DNA of 64,000 nucleotides from Pseudoduganella umbonata. GTDB taxonomy: Bacteria; Pseudomonadota; Gammaproteobacteria; Burkholderiales; Burkholderiaceae_D. The DNA lies in NCBI RefSeq assembly GCF_014192225.1, contig NZ_JACHXS010000014.1:153570-217569 (forward strand), read 5' to 3'. Shown piece after piece: positions 26,274 through 35,219 of this stretch (the first letter of the stretch is position 1; each line of letters opens with the position of its first letter). Position numbers and translations under genes: made by a program. A model generated the notes under the pieces. It made no database searches. It was not told where the DNA came from and saw only the letters and a program-made list of their open reading frames with translations.

Positions 26274-27563
26274 TCAGACGACGGCGGATGTCGAGTAATT
26301 CTTTTTTACGTAGTCCAGCACGATCTGCTGGAAATCCTGGACGATCGTGTCGCCGCGCAGCGTGGCCACTTTCTGGCCGTCGACGAACACCGGCGCGGCC
26401 GGCGATTCGCCGGTGCCCGGCAGGCTGATGCCGATGTTGGCGTGCTTCGATTCGCCGGGGCCGTTGACGATGCAGCCCATCACGGCCACGTTCATCGCTT
26501 CCACGCCCGGATGGCTCTTCTTCCATTCCGGCATCTGCTCGCGCAGGAAGGTCTGGATATCGTCCGCCAGTTCCTGGAACGTGGTCGACGTGGTGCGCCC
26601 ACAGCCCGGGCAGGCGATCACCATCGGCATGAACTTGCGCAAGCCCATCGTCTGCAGGATTTCCTGGCCGACGATGACTTCCTTCGTGCGGTCGCCGCCC
26701 GGTTCCGGCGTCAGCGAAATGCGGATCGTGTCGCCGATGCCTTCCTGCAGCAGCACGGACAGCGCGGCCGTCGAGGCAACGATGCCTTTGCTGCCCATGC
26801 CCGCTTCCGTCAGTCCCAGGTGCAGCGCGTAGTCGCACCGCTTGGCCAGTTCGCGGTAAACGGCGATCAGGTCCTGCACACCCGATACTTTACAGGACAG
26901 CACGATCTTGTCGCGGCCCAGGCCGATTTCCTCGGCGCGCTGGGCATTCTCGATGGCGGACGTGATCAGCGCTTCGTACATCACCGCCTGCGCGCTCCAG
27001 GGATTCGCGCGGACCGCGTTCTCGTCCATAATGCGGGCCAGCAGGGCCTGGTCCAGCGAGCCCCAGTTGACGCCGATGCGCACCGGCTTCTGGTGGCGGA
27101 TCGCCACTTCGATCATCTGGGCGAACTGCGTGTCGCGCTTGGCGCCTTTGCCCACGTTGCCGGGGTTGATGCGGTATTTCGACAGCGCCGCGGCACAGTC
27201 CGGATACTCGGTGAGCAGCGTGTGGCCGTTGTAATGAAAATCACCGACCAGCGGCACGTCGATGCCCATCTTGTCGAGCTGGTCGCGGATGTACGGCACG
27301 GCTTGCGCCGCTTCCGGACGATCCACCGTCAGGCGCACCAGCTCGGAACCGGCGCGGGCCAGTTCCTTGATCTGGATCGCCGTGCCGACAGCGTCGGCGG
27401 TATCGGTATTGGTCATCGACTGCACGACGACGGGATGGTCGCCGCCGACCCACACCTTGCGGTCGCCGTGCGCGACCAGCACGCCCTTGCTGGCGCGGCG
27501 CGCCAGGGGGCCGGAAGGGATCGCGTTAGAAGGTATGGCGGTAATAAGTTCGGACATGCTCAT
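26274..27563 (-). CDS. ispG: 4-hydroxy-3-methylbut-2-en-1-yl diphosphate synthase
   Basis: A 429-residue [4Fe-4S] enzyme of the MEP isoprenoid pathway, converting MEcPP to HMBPP. The TIM-barrel N-terminal half begins near VWVGGDHPVVVQSMTNTDT. Cluster ligands are Cys318 and Cys321 (CPGCGR) and Cys364 (GCIVNGPGE), with catalytic Glu371. The start codon overlaps the stop of the rodZ-like gene by one base (TAATG), showing translational coupling. Confidence 0.97.
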   Translation of the reverse strand: MSMSELITAIPSNAIPSGPLARRASKGVLVAHGDRKVWVGGDHPVVVQSMTNTDTADAVGTAIQIKELARAGSELVRLTVDRPEAAQAVPYIRDQLDKMGIDVPLVGDFHYNGHTLLTEYPDCAAALSKYRINPGNVGKGAKRDTQFAQMIEVAIRHQKPVRIGVNWGSLDQALLARIMDENAVRANPWSAQAVMYEALITSAIENAQRAEEIGLGRDKIVLSCKVSGVQDLIAVYRELAKRCDYALHLGLTEAGMGSKGIVASTAALSVLLQEGIGDTIRISLTPEPGGDRTKEVIVGQEILQTMGLRKFMPMVIACPGCGRTTSTTFQELADDIQTFLREQMPEWKKSHPGVEAMNVAVMGCIVNGPGESKHANIGISLPGTGESPAAPVFVDGQKVATLRGDTIVQDFQQIVLDYVKKNYSTSAVV

Positions 27564-28585
27564 TACTTGATCTGGACACGTGAAATGGTGCCGTTCGCTA
27601 CTTTCGGCAGCGGCAGCGGCTGGCCGCGCAACGTGGCGCGTACGCCTTCCGGCGCGCCGACGGTCAGCTGCGACTGGCGGTCGATCTCAAAGCTCTCGGT
27701 ACTGCCGGCCTTGACGAGACGGGAAATCAACGGCGATGCGCCGGGCCGCTTGATCTCGACCCACGAATCGGCCGTGAAAACCAGCGTCAGCGTGTTGGCG
27801 CCCTGCGCTGCCGGCGCAGGTGCAGGCGTGGTGGCCACCGGCGCGGCAGGCACGGGTGCGGGCGTTGCTGCCGGTGTCGTCGCGGCTGGTGCGGTTGCCG
27901 GTGCCGGCGTACCCGCGGCGGCGTTCGGCGGCGTCGTCACCAGCGGCGCGGTATTTTCCGGCGTCGCAGGACCCTGGCCAGGTGTCGACACCAGCGGCAC
28001 GTTGGGCGACAGCAATGGCGTGGTGGTCGTGGCAGTGGTCGCAACAGTACCGGGCGCAGCGGGCACGGCGGCGGGCGTCGCGGTGGTGGCAGGCTTGCGC
28101 AAGGCGGTCGGCGAGATCAGTCCGGCCTGCCAGGCGCCGGTACCGGCGATGATGGCCAGTGCCACGACGCCGCCGATGATCCAGACTCTCGGCTTCGACT
28201 GGCGCGACGCCAGCGTGGGGAAGCGCGACTGGGAAAACGTCGTCGGAATCTTTTCCCGCCTGATCGGCGCATGTTCGGTCGTGGTGACGGATGGCGTGAC
28301 CTCGATCTGTGCCACCAGCGGCGCCGGGTCGAGCCGCACCACCTTGGCATAGGCGCGAATGAATCCGCGCGTGACGGCCATGTTCGGCAGCGAAGCAAAG
28401 TCGCCCTGCTCGAGCGCGACGACCTGGCGCGGGGCCAGCTTCAGCTGATCGGCGATCTGTTCGATCGTGAGGCCCATCGCCTCGCGCTGCGCGGCCAGCG
28501 TCGCGCCCGGCGCGGAGGCGTGGCGCTGCTCCGCCGATTGCCCCTGCGGCTGGCCCTGCGCCTTCTTTTGCCCTTCTGAATCCAT
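27563..28585 (-). CDS. RodZ-like helix-turn-helix membrane protein
   Basis: A 340-residue protein with the RodZ layout. A Cro-like HTH at about residues 28-95 (LAAQREAMGLTIEQIADQL) is followed by one membrane segment (134-152), a long Ala/Pro/Thr-rich periplasmic linker (about 165-265) and a DUF4115 domain at the C-terminus. RodZ binds MreB and helps set rod shape. ATG 28585 is preferred because AGGGG lies 6 bases upstream; ATG 28606, overlapping the pilF stop, would add seven residues. Confidence 0.88.
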   Translation of the reverse strand: MDSEGQKKAQGQPQGQSAEQRHASAPGATLAAQREAMGLTIEQIADQLKLAPRQVVALEQGDFASLPNMAVTRGFIRAYAKVVRLDPAPLVAQIEVTPSVTTTEHAPIRREKIPTTFSQSRFPTLASRQSKPRVWIIGGVVALAIIAGTGAWQAGLISPTALRKPATTATPAAVPAAPGTVATTATTTTPLLSPNVPLVSTPGQGPATPENTAPLVTTPPNAAAGTPAPATAPAATTPAATPAPVPAAPVATTPAPAPAAQGANTLTLVFTADSWVEIKRPGASPLISRLVKAGSTESFEIDRQSQLTVGAPEGVRATLRGQPLPLPKVANGTISRVQIK

Positions 28586-28598
28586 TATTACCCCTGTC

Positions 28599-29438
28599 TC
28601 ACTCATCAAACGCCCCGCGCTGATACGCAGCATACTCGGGCGAGGCGGCGTGGTGGCGCCGCAGCTGCGTCGCCCAACCTTCTTCCGCACCCTTGTCGCC
28701 GAGCCGGTGCTGCACCCTGACAGCCAGCCACAGCACTTCCGCCGGCAGGCTGTCGGGCCGGGCAACCTTGCCGAGCCGGGTAATGAAGAAGTTGGCGCGC
28801 ACGTAATCGCGGCGCTCATAATAAACCCGCGCCAGGTTGGCGCTGGTCGACGGCTGATCCGGTGCCAGCTGCAGTGCCTGCAGCAAATATTGCTCGGCCC
28901 GCTCGTATTCCTTGTTCTTCAGCGCGCAACTGCCCGCGTTGTTCATCGCCTTCGCCGGCGACGAATACTGGCGGCTGGCCAGTGCCGCGTCGAACCAGCG
29001 GAACGACTCCGCCACGCGACCGTTCTGGCACAGGAACGAGCCATAGTTGTTTGCGATGTCCGGATTGTTCGGCGCCAGTTGCAGCGCGCGCTTGAAATTA
29101 TCGTCCGCCAGCGTCGTCTCGCCCATGCCCATGTAGATCAGCGCGCGCACGCCATAGGCATCCGCGTACCCGGGATCGGCGGCGATCGCCTTCTTGATCT
29201 CGTCGAGCGCGATCGGCAACTGGCCCTGCTCATAGTAGCCGACCGCCAGCTGCATGCGGATCTGGGCGCGCTTCTGCGCAGCCGTCGCATCCGACAGCGT
29301 GGCCAGCTCGGCCTTGCCGCTCGTGCCATCCGCCCCGGTACCCGCGGGTCCGCCCGCACAAGCGGCCAGCAGCATGGCCAGCAGCCCGGCGAAGCCGAGG
29401 CTGGCCGTGTGCGCGCGGCACTGGGCGGCTGCGGTCAT
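28599..29438 (-). CDS. pilF: Type IV pilus biogenesis lipoprotein PilF/PilW
   Basis: A 279-residue TPR lipoprotein: signal peptide with lipobox ending at Cys27 (LLAAC), then about six TPR units. In other bacteria PilF (PilW) is the pilotin for PilQ secretin assembly. The location between rlmN and rodZ is diagnostic. Its ATG shares one base with the rlmN stop (TGATG). No other pil genes are in the window. Confidence 0.92.
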   Translation of the reverse strand: MTAAAQCRAHTASLGFAGLLAMLLAACAGGPAGTGADGTSGKAELATLSDATAAQKRAQIRMQLAVGYYEQGQLPIALDEIKKAIAADPGYADAYGVRALIYMGMGETTLADDNFKRALQLAPNNPDIANNYGSFLCQNGRVAESFRWFDAALASRQYSSPAKAMNNAGSCALKNKEYERAEQYLLQALQLAPDQPSTSANLARVYYERRDYVRANFFITRLGKVARPDSLPAEVLWLAVRVQHRLGDKGAEEGWATQLRRHHAASPEYAAYQRGAFDE

Positions 29439-30610
29439 CAGGACCGGATCTCCACGATCTTGCCGAAATCGGCACCGAACTTCGTTTTATATTCGGCCAT
29501 CTTTTCCATGCGCTCGGCCACGCGGGTGCGGTCCTTGACTTCACCGGCAAGCTGGCCGCAGGCAGCGTCGATATCGTCGCCACGGGTCTTGCGGATGGTT
29601 GTCACGATACCGGCATTCATCAGGATTTCAGCGAACGCCTTGATGCGGGGGTTCTTCGACCGCGTCAGGCCCGATTCCGGGAAGGGGTTGAACGGAATCA
29701 GGTTGAACTTGCAGTTGATGCCATATTGCGGGTGATTCACCAGCGCGATCAGTTCACGCGCATGCTCGTCGGAATCGTTGAAGCCGTCCAGCATGCAGTA
29801 CTCGAACGTGATGAAGTCGCGCGGGGCGAATTCCAGGTAACGCTTGCAGGCCGCCAGCAGTTCGGCCAGCGGGTATTTTTTGTTCAGCGGCACGAGGCCA
29901 TTGCGCAGCTCGTCGTTGGATGCGTGCAGCGACACGGCCAGCGCCACCGGCACGTCCTGCGACAGCTTGTCGATCATCGGCACCACGCCCGACGTGGACA
30001 GCGTGACGCGGCGGCGCGACAGGCCATACGCGTTATCGTCGAGCATCAGCTTCAGCGCGGTGGCGGTCGGCTCGTAGTTCAGCAGCGGCTCGCCCATGCC
30101 CATCATGACGACGTTGGTGATCTGGCGTTCGCCCTTCGGACCCGGCTCGATGCCTTTCGTCTTGCGCAGCTCGAACTCGGCCATCCACAGCTGGCCAATG
30201 ATCTCGGCCACCGTCAGATTGCGGTTGAAGCCCTGCTTGCCGGTCGAGCAGAAACGGCAATTGACGGCGCAGCCGGCCTGCGTGGAAATGCACAGCGTGC
30301 CGCGATTTTCTTCCGGAATGAACACGGTTTCGACGGCGTTGCCGTTGCCGACATCCACCAGCCACTTGCGGGTGCCATCGGTCGAGGTATGGTCGCTGAT
30401 GACGGCCGGCGCCGTGATATGGGCGCGCGTCTTCAGTTTCTCGCGCAAGGACTTGGCGAGATCGGTCATGCTGTCGAAGTCGGACGCGCCGAACTGGTGA
30501 ATCCAGCGTTGCAGCTGCTTGGCGCGGAACGGCTTCTCACCCAACTGCGCGCAGTAGTCGATCAGTTGCGCGGGATCGAGGTCCAGCAGGTTGGTGAGGG
30601 TCGTTTCCAT
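29438..30610 (-). CDS. rlmN: Dual-specificity 23S rRNA/tRNA adenine-C2 methyltransferase
   Basis: A 390-residue radical-SAM enzyme methylating A2503 of 23S rRNA and A37 of some tRNAs. The cluster motif is Cys114-AVN-Cys118-RF-Cys121. The GMGEPLLNY motif and the C-terminal conserved Cys (in DAACGQLAG) used for methyl transfer are visible. It follows ndk and is coupled to pilF. Confidence 0.98.
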   Translation of the reverse strand: METTLTNLLDLDPAQLIDYCAQLGEKPFRAKQLQRWIHQFGASDFDSMTDLAKSLREKLKTRAHITAPAVISDHTSTDGTRKWLVDVGNGNAVETVFIPEENRGTLCISTQAGCAVNCRFCSTGKQGFNRNLTVAEIIGQLWMAEFELRKTKGIEPGPKGERQITNVVMMGMGEPLLNYEPTATALKLMLDDNAYGLSRRRVTLSTSGVVPMIDKLSQDVPVALAVSLHASNDELRNGLVPLNKKYPLAELLAACKRYLEFAPRDFITFEYCMLDGFNDSDEHARELIALVNHPQYGINCKFNLIPFNPFPESGLTRSKNPRIKAFAEILMNAGIVTTIRKTRGDDIDAACGQLAGEVKDRTRVAERMEKMAEYKTKFGADFGKIVEIRS

Positions 30611-30639
30611 AACTGTTCAATCTTTTTTCAAAACACCTC

Positions 30640-30660
30640 CGCCCCGGACATGCCGGGGCG
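30640..30660 (-). terminator. Hairpin between ndk and rlmN
   Basis: An 8-bp GC-rich stem (30640-30647 with 30653-30660), with a GTGTTTTG stretch nearby on the minus strand. It may partly terminate ndk transcription before rlmN. Confidence 0.55.
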
Positions 30661-30707
30661 TCAGGCGATACTACTGATGTATTGCTAAGCGCCGCTAATC
30701 GATTCGA

Positions 30708-31133
30708 TTAACGGGAGTACACGTTCAGTGCCGGGAAGTAGTAAGCGATTTCCGTGGCGGCGGTTTCGGCAGCGTCCGAACCGTGAACGGCGTTGGCATC
30801 GATGGAATCAGCGAAATCGGCGCGGATCGTGCCTTTTTCAGCTTTCTTCGGATCGGTTGCGCCCATCAGGTCGCGGTGCGCGGCGATGGCGTTTTCGCCT
30901 TCCAGGACCGTGATCATGACAGGGCCGGAAACCATGAAGTCCACCAGGTCCTTGAAGAACGGACGGGCAGCGTGCACGGCGTAGAAGCCTTCGGCTTCAG
31001 CGCGCGACAGTTGGGTCATGCGGGCAGCGACGATCTTCAGGCCAGCACCTTCGAAACGGCTGTAGATCTGGCCGATCACGTTCTTGGCCACTGCGTCCGG
31101 TTTGATGATGGACAGGGTGCGTTCGATTGCCAT
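30708..31133 (-). CDS. ndk: Nucleoside diphosphate kinase
   Basis: A 141-residue cytosolic enzyme equilibrating NTP and NDP pools by a phospho-His intermediate. Active His117 lies in NAVHGSDA, and the N-terminal ERTLSIIKPDAV is the family signature. It is the first gene of the ndk-to-purA series, all on the minus strand, and probably carries its main promoter. Confidence 0.98.
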   Translation of the reverse strand: MAIERTLSIIKPDAVAKNVIGQIYSRFEGAGLKIVAARMTQLSRAEAEGFYAVHAARPFFKDLVDFMVSGPVMITVLEGENAIAAHRDLMGATDPKKAEKGTIRADFADSIDANAVHGSDAAETAATEIAYYFPALNVYSR

Positions 31134-31481
31134 TATTAAAAACTCCAGTAAAAAGAAAGGGTTAAAACGAAATTGATTTCTCGATCAACCTTTGATTTTA
31201 GCATACAACACCCCATATACTATGCGTGTTGGGGCGGAAGATGGCGTAACAAGCGGCGGAAAGCCGCATCGAAACCCTGGTAACTCGCATCGTGGCGGGC
31301 GGTTTTGGCTGGGAAGCCCAGCCGTTCGCAGGCAGTTGGGCGGTTTCCGGAGGATTTCAAGAGTCGGCTCACTATTGCGAACTCTAGATGACAGACCATC
31401 CCGGCGGGCTTAAGCCCTTTTCGGCACCTCGCGTGCTAAGCTTTGGCAAGGGTACACCGTACCGACAAAAGGAGTGCAACT
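31134..31481. other. 348-bp divergent intergenic region (ndk / Bax-inhibitor-like gene)
   Basis: No convincing gene. It contains the candidate ndk promoter (31195-31203) and a 12-bp perfect palindrome GGGCTTAAGCCC (31406-31417) about 65 bases upstream of the divergent plus-strand gene. Confidence 0.55.
31195..31203 (-). promoter_or_regulatory. Putative extended -10 promoter of ndk
   Basis: Minus-strand TGCTAAAAT is an extended -10 element (TGN plus TAAAAT), about 60 bases upstream of the ndk start. The -35 region is poor, as is usual with extended -10 promoters. Confidence 0.35.
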
Positions 31482-32165
31482 ATGGCTAACTTGGAAAAAA
31501 CTTATCAATACGCGGATGGGCGTGCAGTCACCCAGAACCGCGTCCTGCGCAACACGTACTGGCTGCTGTCGCTGTCGATGATCCCGACCGTGCTTGGCGC
31601 GGCGGCCGGGATGACGCTCGGCGTGCCGATTCCAGGCGGCTTCCTGGGCGCGCTGCTGTTCCTGGGCATCGCGTTCGGATTCATCTGGGCGATCGAAAAG
31701 AACAAGGACAGCGGGCTGGGCGTTGCCCTGCTGCTGGGCTTCACGTTCTTCATGGGCCTGATGCTGGCGCCATTGCTGACCCGTACGCTGTCGTTCGCCA
31801 ACGGTGGCACGCTGATCATGCTGGCGTTCGGCGGCACCGCGACGATCTTTGCCGTGCTGGCAAGTGTCGCGACCGTGTCGAAGCGCGATTTCTCCGGCGT
31901 GGCCAAGTTTGCGATGATCGGCCTGGTCATCATCATCCTGGCATCGCTGGCGAACATCTTCTTCGCCATCCCTGCCCTGACGCTGACGATCTCGGTGCTG
32001 GCCATCGGCATTTTCTCCGCCTTCATCCTGTATGACGTGCAACGCATCGTCAACGGCGGCGAAACGAACTACATCAGCGCTACGCTGAGCCTGTACCTGA
32101 ATGTGTACAACATCTTCAGCAGCCTGCTGTCGATCCTGGGCTTCACCAGCGGCGACCGCGACTGA
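31482..32165 (+). CDS. Bax inhibitor-1 / YccA family membrane protein
   Basis: A 227-residue protein with seven hydrophobic segments. The motif LYDVQRIVNGGETNYI near the C-terminus matches the Bax1-I family. E. coli YccA inhibits FtsH; a similar link here is inference, though FtsH modulators HflKC lie 12 kb away. The ATG at 31482 is supported by AAAAGGAG eight bases upstream. It is followed by a strong terminator. Confidence 0.93.
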   Translation: MANLEKTYQYADGRAVTQNRVLRNTYWLLSLSMIPTVLGAAAGMTLGVPIPGGFLGALLFLGIAFGFIWAIEKNKDSGLGVALLLGFTFFMGLMLAPLLTRTLSFANGGTLIMLAFGGTATIFAVLASVATVSKRDFSGVAKFAMIGLVIIILASLANIFFAIPALTLTISVLAIGIFSAFILYDVQRIVNGGETNYISATLSLYLNVYNIFSSLLSILGFTSGDRD

Positions 32166-32185
32166 TCACCGCTAGCAGCCATCGG

Positions 32186-32212
32186 AAGCCGGCCTTGTGC
32201 CGGCTTTTTTTT
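32186..32212 (+). terminator. Terminator of the Bax-inhibitor-like gene
   Basis: An 8-bp perfect stem (32186-32193 with 32199-32206) with loop CTTGT, followed by TTTTTT. Confidence 0.9.
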
Positions 32213-32267
32213 CGCCATTACTGTTGAGCTGGTCGCTAATAACACCGGGGCGCGGCAGGGGTTTCGT

Positions 32268-32315
32268 GGAGCATGCTCCGCGCCTGCCAAGCGGTGATGG
32301 CTTGCAAGCCATCAC
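32268..32315. repeat. Two adjacent perfect palindromes
   Basis: GGAGCATGCTCC (32268-32279) and a 22-bp perfect palindrome with centre TTGCAA (32294-32315) lie 14 bases apart in the convergent gap. Confidence 0.6.
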
Positions 32316-32349
32316 GCCTTCCAGTCCCCGAAAATCTACAACAGAAAGT

Positions 32350-32388
32350 GTTGTAAAAAATTGGAGACTGTCCCCAGTTTTTTGCAAC
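32350..32388. repeat. GGGGAC-type palindromic element
   Basis: A 39-bp imperfect palindrome. The outer arms GTTGTAAAAAATTGG and CCAGTTTTTTGCAAC pair apart from two G-U positions, and the centre GGAGACTGTCCCC is a one-mismatch version of the family core. Same size and layout as 48100-48138. Confidence 0.75.
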
Positions 32389-32471
32389 AGAATCGTTGCG
32401 GTAGCGCGGCGTGCGGCCGGGAGGGGGCGCCGCCGCGCAGCTACTTGCCAACGTGCCTTGCTGGCATCCGA

Positions 32472-33815
32472 TCAGGCGAGGTCGAACACCGCCATCGATT
32501 CCACATGGGACGTATGCGGGAACATATTCATCACCCCCGCCTGCGACAGCACGTAGCCGGCGCGGTGCACCAGCACGCCGGCATCGCGCGCCAGCGTGGA
32601 CGGGCTGCACGACACGTAGACGATCCGCTTTGGCAGCAGTTCGGGGTTGCTTTCCTTCAGCTCGGCCAATGCCAGCGACAGCGCCATCGCACCATCGCGC
32701 GGCGGGTCGACCAGGATGCGGTCGAACTTGCCCAGTGCGATCAGGTCGTCCTTCGTCACCTCGAACAGGTTGCGGCAGTAGAACGTGGTCTTGTCGCCGA
32801 CGCCGTTGATGACGGCATTCTGCTGCGCCCGCTCCGTCAACGCGGTGCTGCCTTCGATGCCCACCACGTCGCGCGCCTGCGTCGCCAGCGGCAGCGTGAA
32901 GTTGCCGATGCCGCAGAACAGGTCGGCCACGCGCTCGCCCGGCTGCACGTCCAGGTGGCGCAGCGCCTTGTGCACCAGCACACGGTTGATCTGGTGGTTC
33001 ACCTGCGTGAAATCGACCGGCTTGAACGGCATGCGGATGCCGAATTCCGGCAGCAGGTAGTGCAGTTGCCGGTCCAGCGGATAGAACGGATAAGCGGTAT
33101 CCGGGCCCTTCGGCTGCAGCCACCACTGGATGTCGAACTGGTCGGCAAAGGCTTTCAGCTTCGCCTCGTCGTCGCCCGTCAACGGCACCATGTTGCGCAT
33201 GACGAGCACCGTCAGGTCTTCGCCGATCGCCAGTTCGATCTGCGGCACCTTGTCGTAGATCGACAGCGAATGAATCAGCGCGCGCAGCGGCATCATCATG
33301 TCCGACACGTGCTTCGGCAGGATCTGGCAGCTCTGGATGTCGGCCACGAAGACGGATTTCTTTTCATGGAAGCCGACCAGCACCGTGCCCTTCTTCGCCA
33401 CGTAGCGCGACGACAGGCGCGCGCGGTAGCGGTAGCCCCAGGTCGGGCCATGCAGCGGGCGCATCATCACGTCCGCCTTCACTCTCGACAGGTGCCACAG
33501 GTTATCTTCCAGCACGCGCTGCTTGATGGCCACCTGCGCCGAAGCTTCCAGGTGCTGCATCGAGCAGCCGCCGCAATAGTCGAAGTGCACGCATTTCGGC
33601 TGCACGCGCATGGCCGACTCGCGGTGGATCTGCGTGACGCGGCCCGATTCCCAGTTCTTCTTCTTGCGCAGCATTTCAAAGCTGACGCGCTCGCCCGGCA
33701 GCGCTCCTTCCACGAACACCACCTTGCCTGGCGTGCCGTCTTCGTTATCCTGCATGTGGCCGACGCCGCGCGCGTCCATGTCGAGCGATTTGATTTCGAT
33801 GCTGTTGTCTTGCAT
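32472..33815 (-). CDS. rlmD: 23S rRNA (uracil-1939-C5)-methyltransferase
   Basis: A 447-residue TrmA/RumA-family enzyme. It has an N-terminal TRAM-like domain, [4Fe-4S] ligands Cys75, Cys81, Cys84 (CVHFDYCGGC) and Cys163 (QSCQIL), SAM-binding DLFCGIGNFTLPLA, and a catalytic Cys in VSCSPSTLARD. All four cluster cysteines are present, which favours RlmD over cluster-lacking TrmA. Monocistronic, convergent with the Bax-inhibitor-like gene. Confidence 0.95.
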   Translation of the reverse strand: MQDNSIEIKSLDMDARGVGHMQDNEDGTPGKVVFVEGALPGERVSFEMLRKKKNWESGRVTQIHRESAMRVQPKCVHFDYCGGCSMQHLEASAQVAIKQRVLEDNLWHLSRVKADVMMRPLHGPTWGYRYRARLSSRYVAKKGTVLVGFHEKKSVFVADIQSCQILPKHVSDMMMPLRALIHSLSIYDKVPQIELAIGEDLTVLVMRNMVPLTGDDEAKLKAFADQFDIQWWLQPKGPDTAYPFYPLDRQLHYLLPEFGIRMPFKPVDFTQVNHQINRVLVHKALRHLDVQPGERVADLFCGIGNFTLPLATQARDVVGIEGSTALTERAQQNAVINGVGDKTTFYCRNLFEVTKDDLIALGKFDRILVDPPRDGAMALSLALAELKESNPELLPKRIVYVSCSPSTLARDAGVLVHRAGYVLSQAGVMNMFPHTSHVESMAVFDLA

Positions 33816-33990
33816 GAGTGTCTATCGATTGGCCGGCGAGGCGGCGATTTGGAAGGGCAGTATGATAGCAGAAGCCGATAGTTGAGGAACGGCAGGATGC
33901 GCCGCTGACGGGCGCAAAGACGTGGCGCCAGGCGCAAGTCTTCGACGAAAAATCGTGCCTGGGGCGGTTTGGACGGCTATCCAGGCAGTG

Positions 33991-35037
33991 TCACAGCAGC
34001 GAATCGCGCACCACGCCGCGCGCGGCCATCGCCCGCTTCAGCTTGAGGAGTGCTTCCTGCTGAATCTGCCGCACGCGCTCGCGGGTTACGCCCATTTCCT
34101 CTGCCAGCGTTTCCAGCGTGGCGGGATCGTCGTTGTCCAGGCCAAAGCGGCGCATGATGACGATGCGCTGCTTGTCCGGCAGCCGCGACAGCCAGTCGCG
34201 TATCAGATGCGTCATTTCACGGTGTTCGGCGCGCGCATCCGGACTGTCGTCCGCATCGCCGGGCAGCATGTCCATCAGCGACGATTGGGGATCGTTGTCC
34301 AGCGGCGCATCGAGCGACGTGGCGTGCTCGGACAGCGCCAGGATATCCTGCACCTCTTCCACCGGCCTGCCGACCAGGTCGGCTATATCTTCCGCGCTGG
34401 CGTCCTTGCCATTGTGGTGCTGCGCCTCGAGGTGATACTTGCCGCGCAGGATCTGGTTCAGTTCGCGCACCATGTGGACCGGCAGGCGCACCGTGCGCGC
34501 CTGGTTCATGATGGCGCGCTCGATGCTCTGGCGAATCCACCAGGTGGCATACGTTGAAAAACGAAAGCCCCGCTCCGGTTCGAACTTGTCGATTGCCCGC
34601 ATCAGGCCGATATTGCCTTCCTCGATCAGGTCGAGCAGCACGACACCGCGGTTGATGTAGTGCTTGGCAATCGAGACGACCAGCCGAAGGTTATGCTCGA
34701 TCATCTTTTGACGGGCGGCGAAGTCGCCCGCCTTGGCCAGCGTGGCGAAATGCACTTCCTGCGGCGCCGTCAACAGGGGCCGCGTGCCGATCTGGTTCAG
34801 GTAATGTTGCGTGGTATCGGTGGAAAGCTCGGCCGCGAGCACCTTCTTCAGCTCGTCGACACTGGCCAGCGCAGTACTGCGGCCATCGACGGCGGCGCTG
34901 CCGCCCCCGCCGTCGCCTTCCTCGTCGCCATCGCCAGCCAGCTGATCGTCAGCCAGGCTCTCGCCCCCGAAATTCTCGTCCGACAAGTCGTCCGGGAGGG
35001 AGTCGTCTTCCAGGGAGTCGTTCGGCGAGCTGGACAT
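33991..35037 (-). CDS. rpoS: RNA polymerase sigma factor RpoS
   Basis: A 348-residue sigma-70-family factor with an acidic N-terminal extension (about residues 1-60, rich in Asp/Glu/Gly). Regions 1.2 to 4.2 follow. Region 2 contains FRFSTYATWWIRQSIERAI and region 4 VTRERVRQIQQEALLKLK. ATG 35037 has GAGGTAA upstream. Location downstream of nlpD identifies it as the general stress sigma factor. In E. coli the main rpoS promoter lies inside nlpD; the 182-bp gap here holds a small tandem repeat. Confidence 0.96.
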   Translation of the reverse strand: MSSSPNDSLEDDSLPDDLSDENFGGESLADDQLAGDGDEEGDGGGGSAAVDGRSTALASVDELKKVLAAELSTDTTQHYLNQIGTRPLLTAPQEVHFATLAKAGDFAARQKMIEHNLRLVVSIAKHYINRGVVLLDLIEEGNIGLMRAIDKFEPERGFRFSTYATWWIRQSIERAIMNQARTVRLPVHMVRELNQILRGKYHLEAQHHNGKDASAEDIADLVGRPVEEVQDILALSEHATSLDAPLDNDPQSSLMDMLPGDADDSPDARAEHREMTHLIRDWLSRLPDKQRIVIMRRFGLDNDDPATLETLAEEMGVTRERVRQIQQEALLKLKRAMAARGVVRDSLL

Positions 35038-35162
35038 GGGCGTTACCTCATGGGCGATACCTGGGCTGATGCCTCGCGCAACTTCTGGCGCTATGCCTGG
35101 GAACCGCTGATTCATTGCTGGAAGGAATTGGCACCTTCTTCAAAAACCAATCCCTCGCAGCA

Positions 35163-35214
35163 GAATCAACTCGACGAATCAACTCGACGAATCAATCATC
35201 GAATCAACTCAGCG
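35163..35214. repeat. Four tandem copies of a 12-13-bp GAATCAACTCGAC unit
   Basis: Units starting at 35163, 35176, 35189 and 35201 read GAATCAACTCGAC, GAATCAACTCGAC, GAATCAATCATC and GAATCAACTCAGC. They lie immediately 3' of the nlpD stop, in the rpoS leader on the minus strand. Confidence 0.75.
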
Positions 35215-35219
35215 TTTCC

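Larger units (their letters stand above)
32166..32471. other. 306-bp convergent intergenic region
   Basis: No gene visible. It holds a terminator, two perfect palindromes and one member of the GGGGAC palindrome family, each listed separately. Confidence 0.6.
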
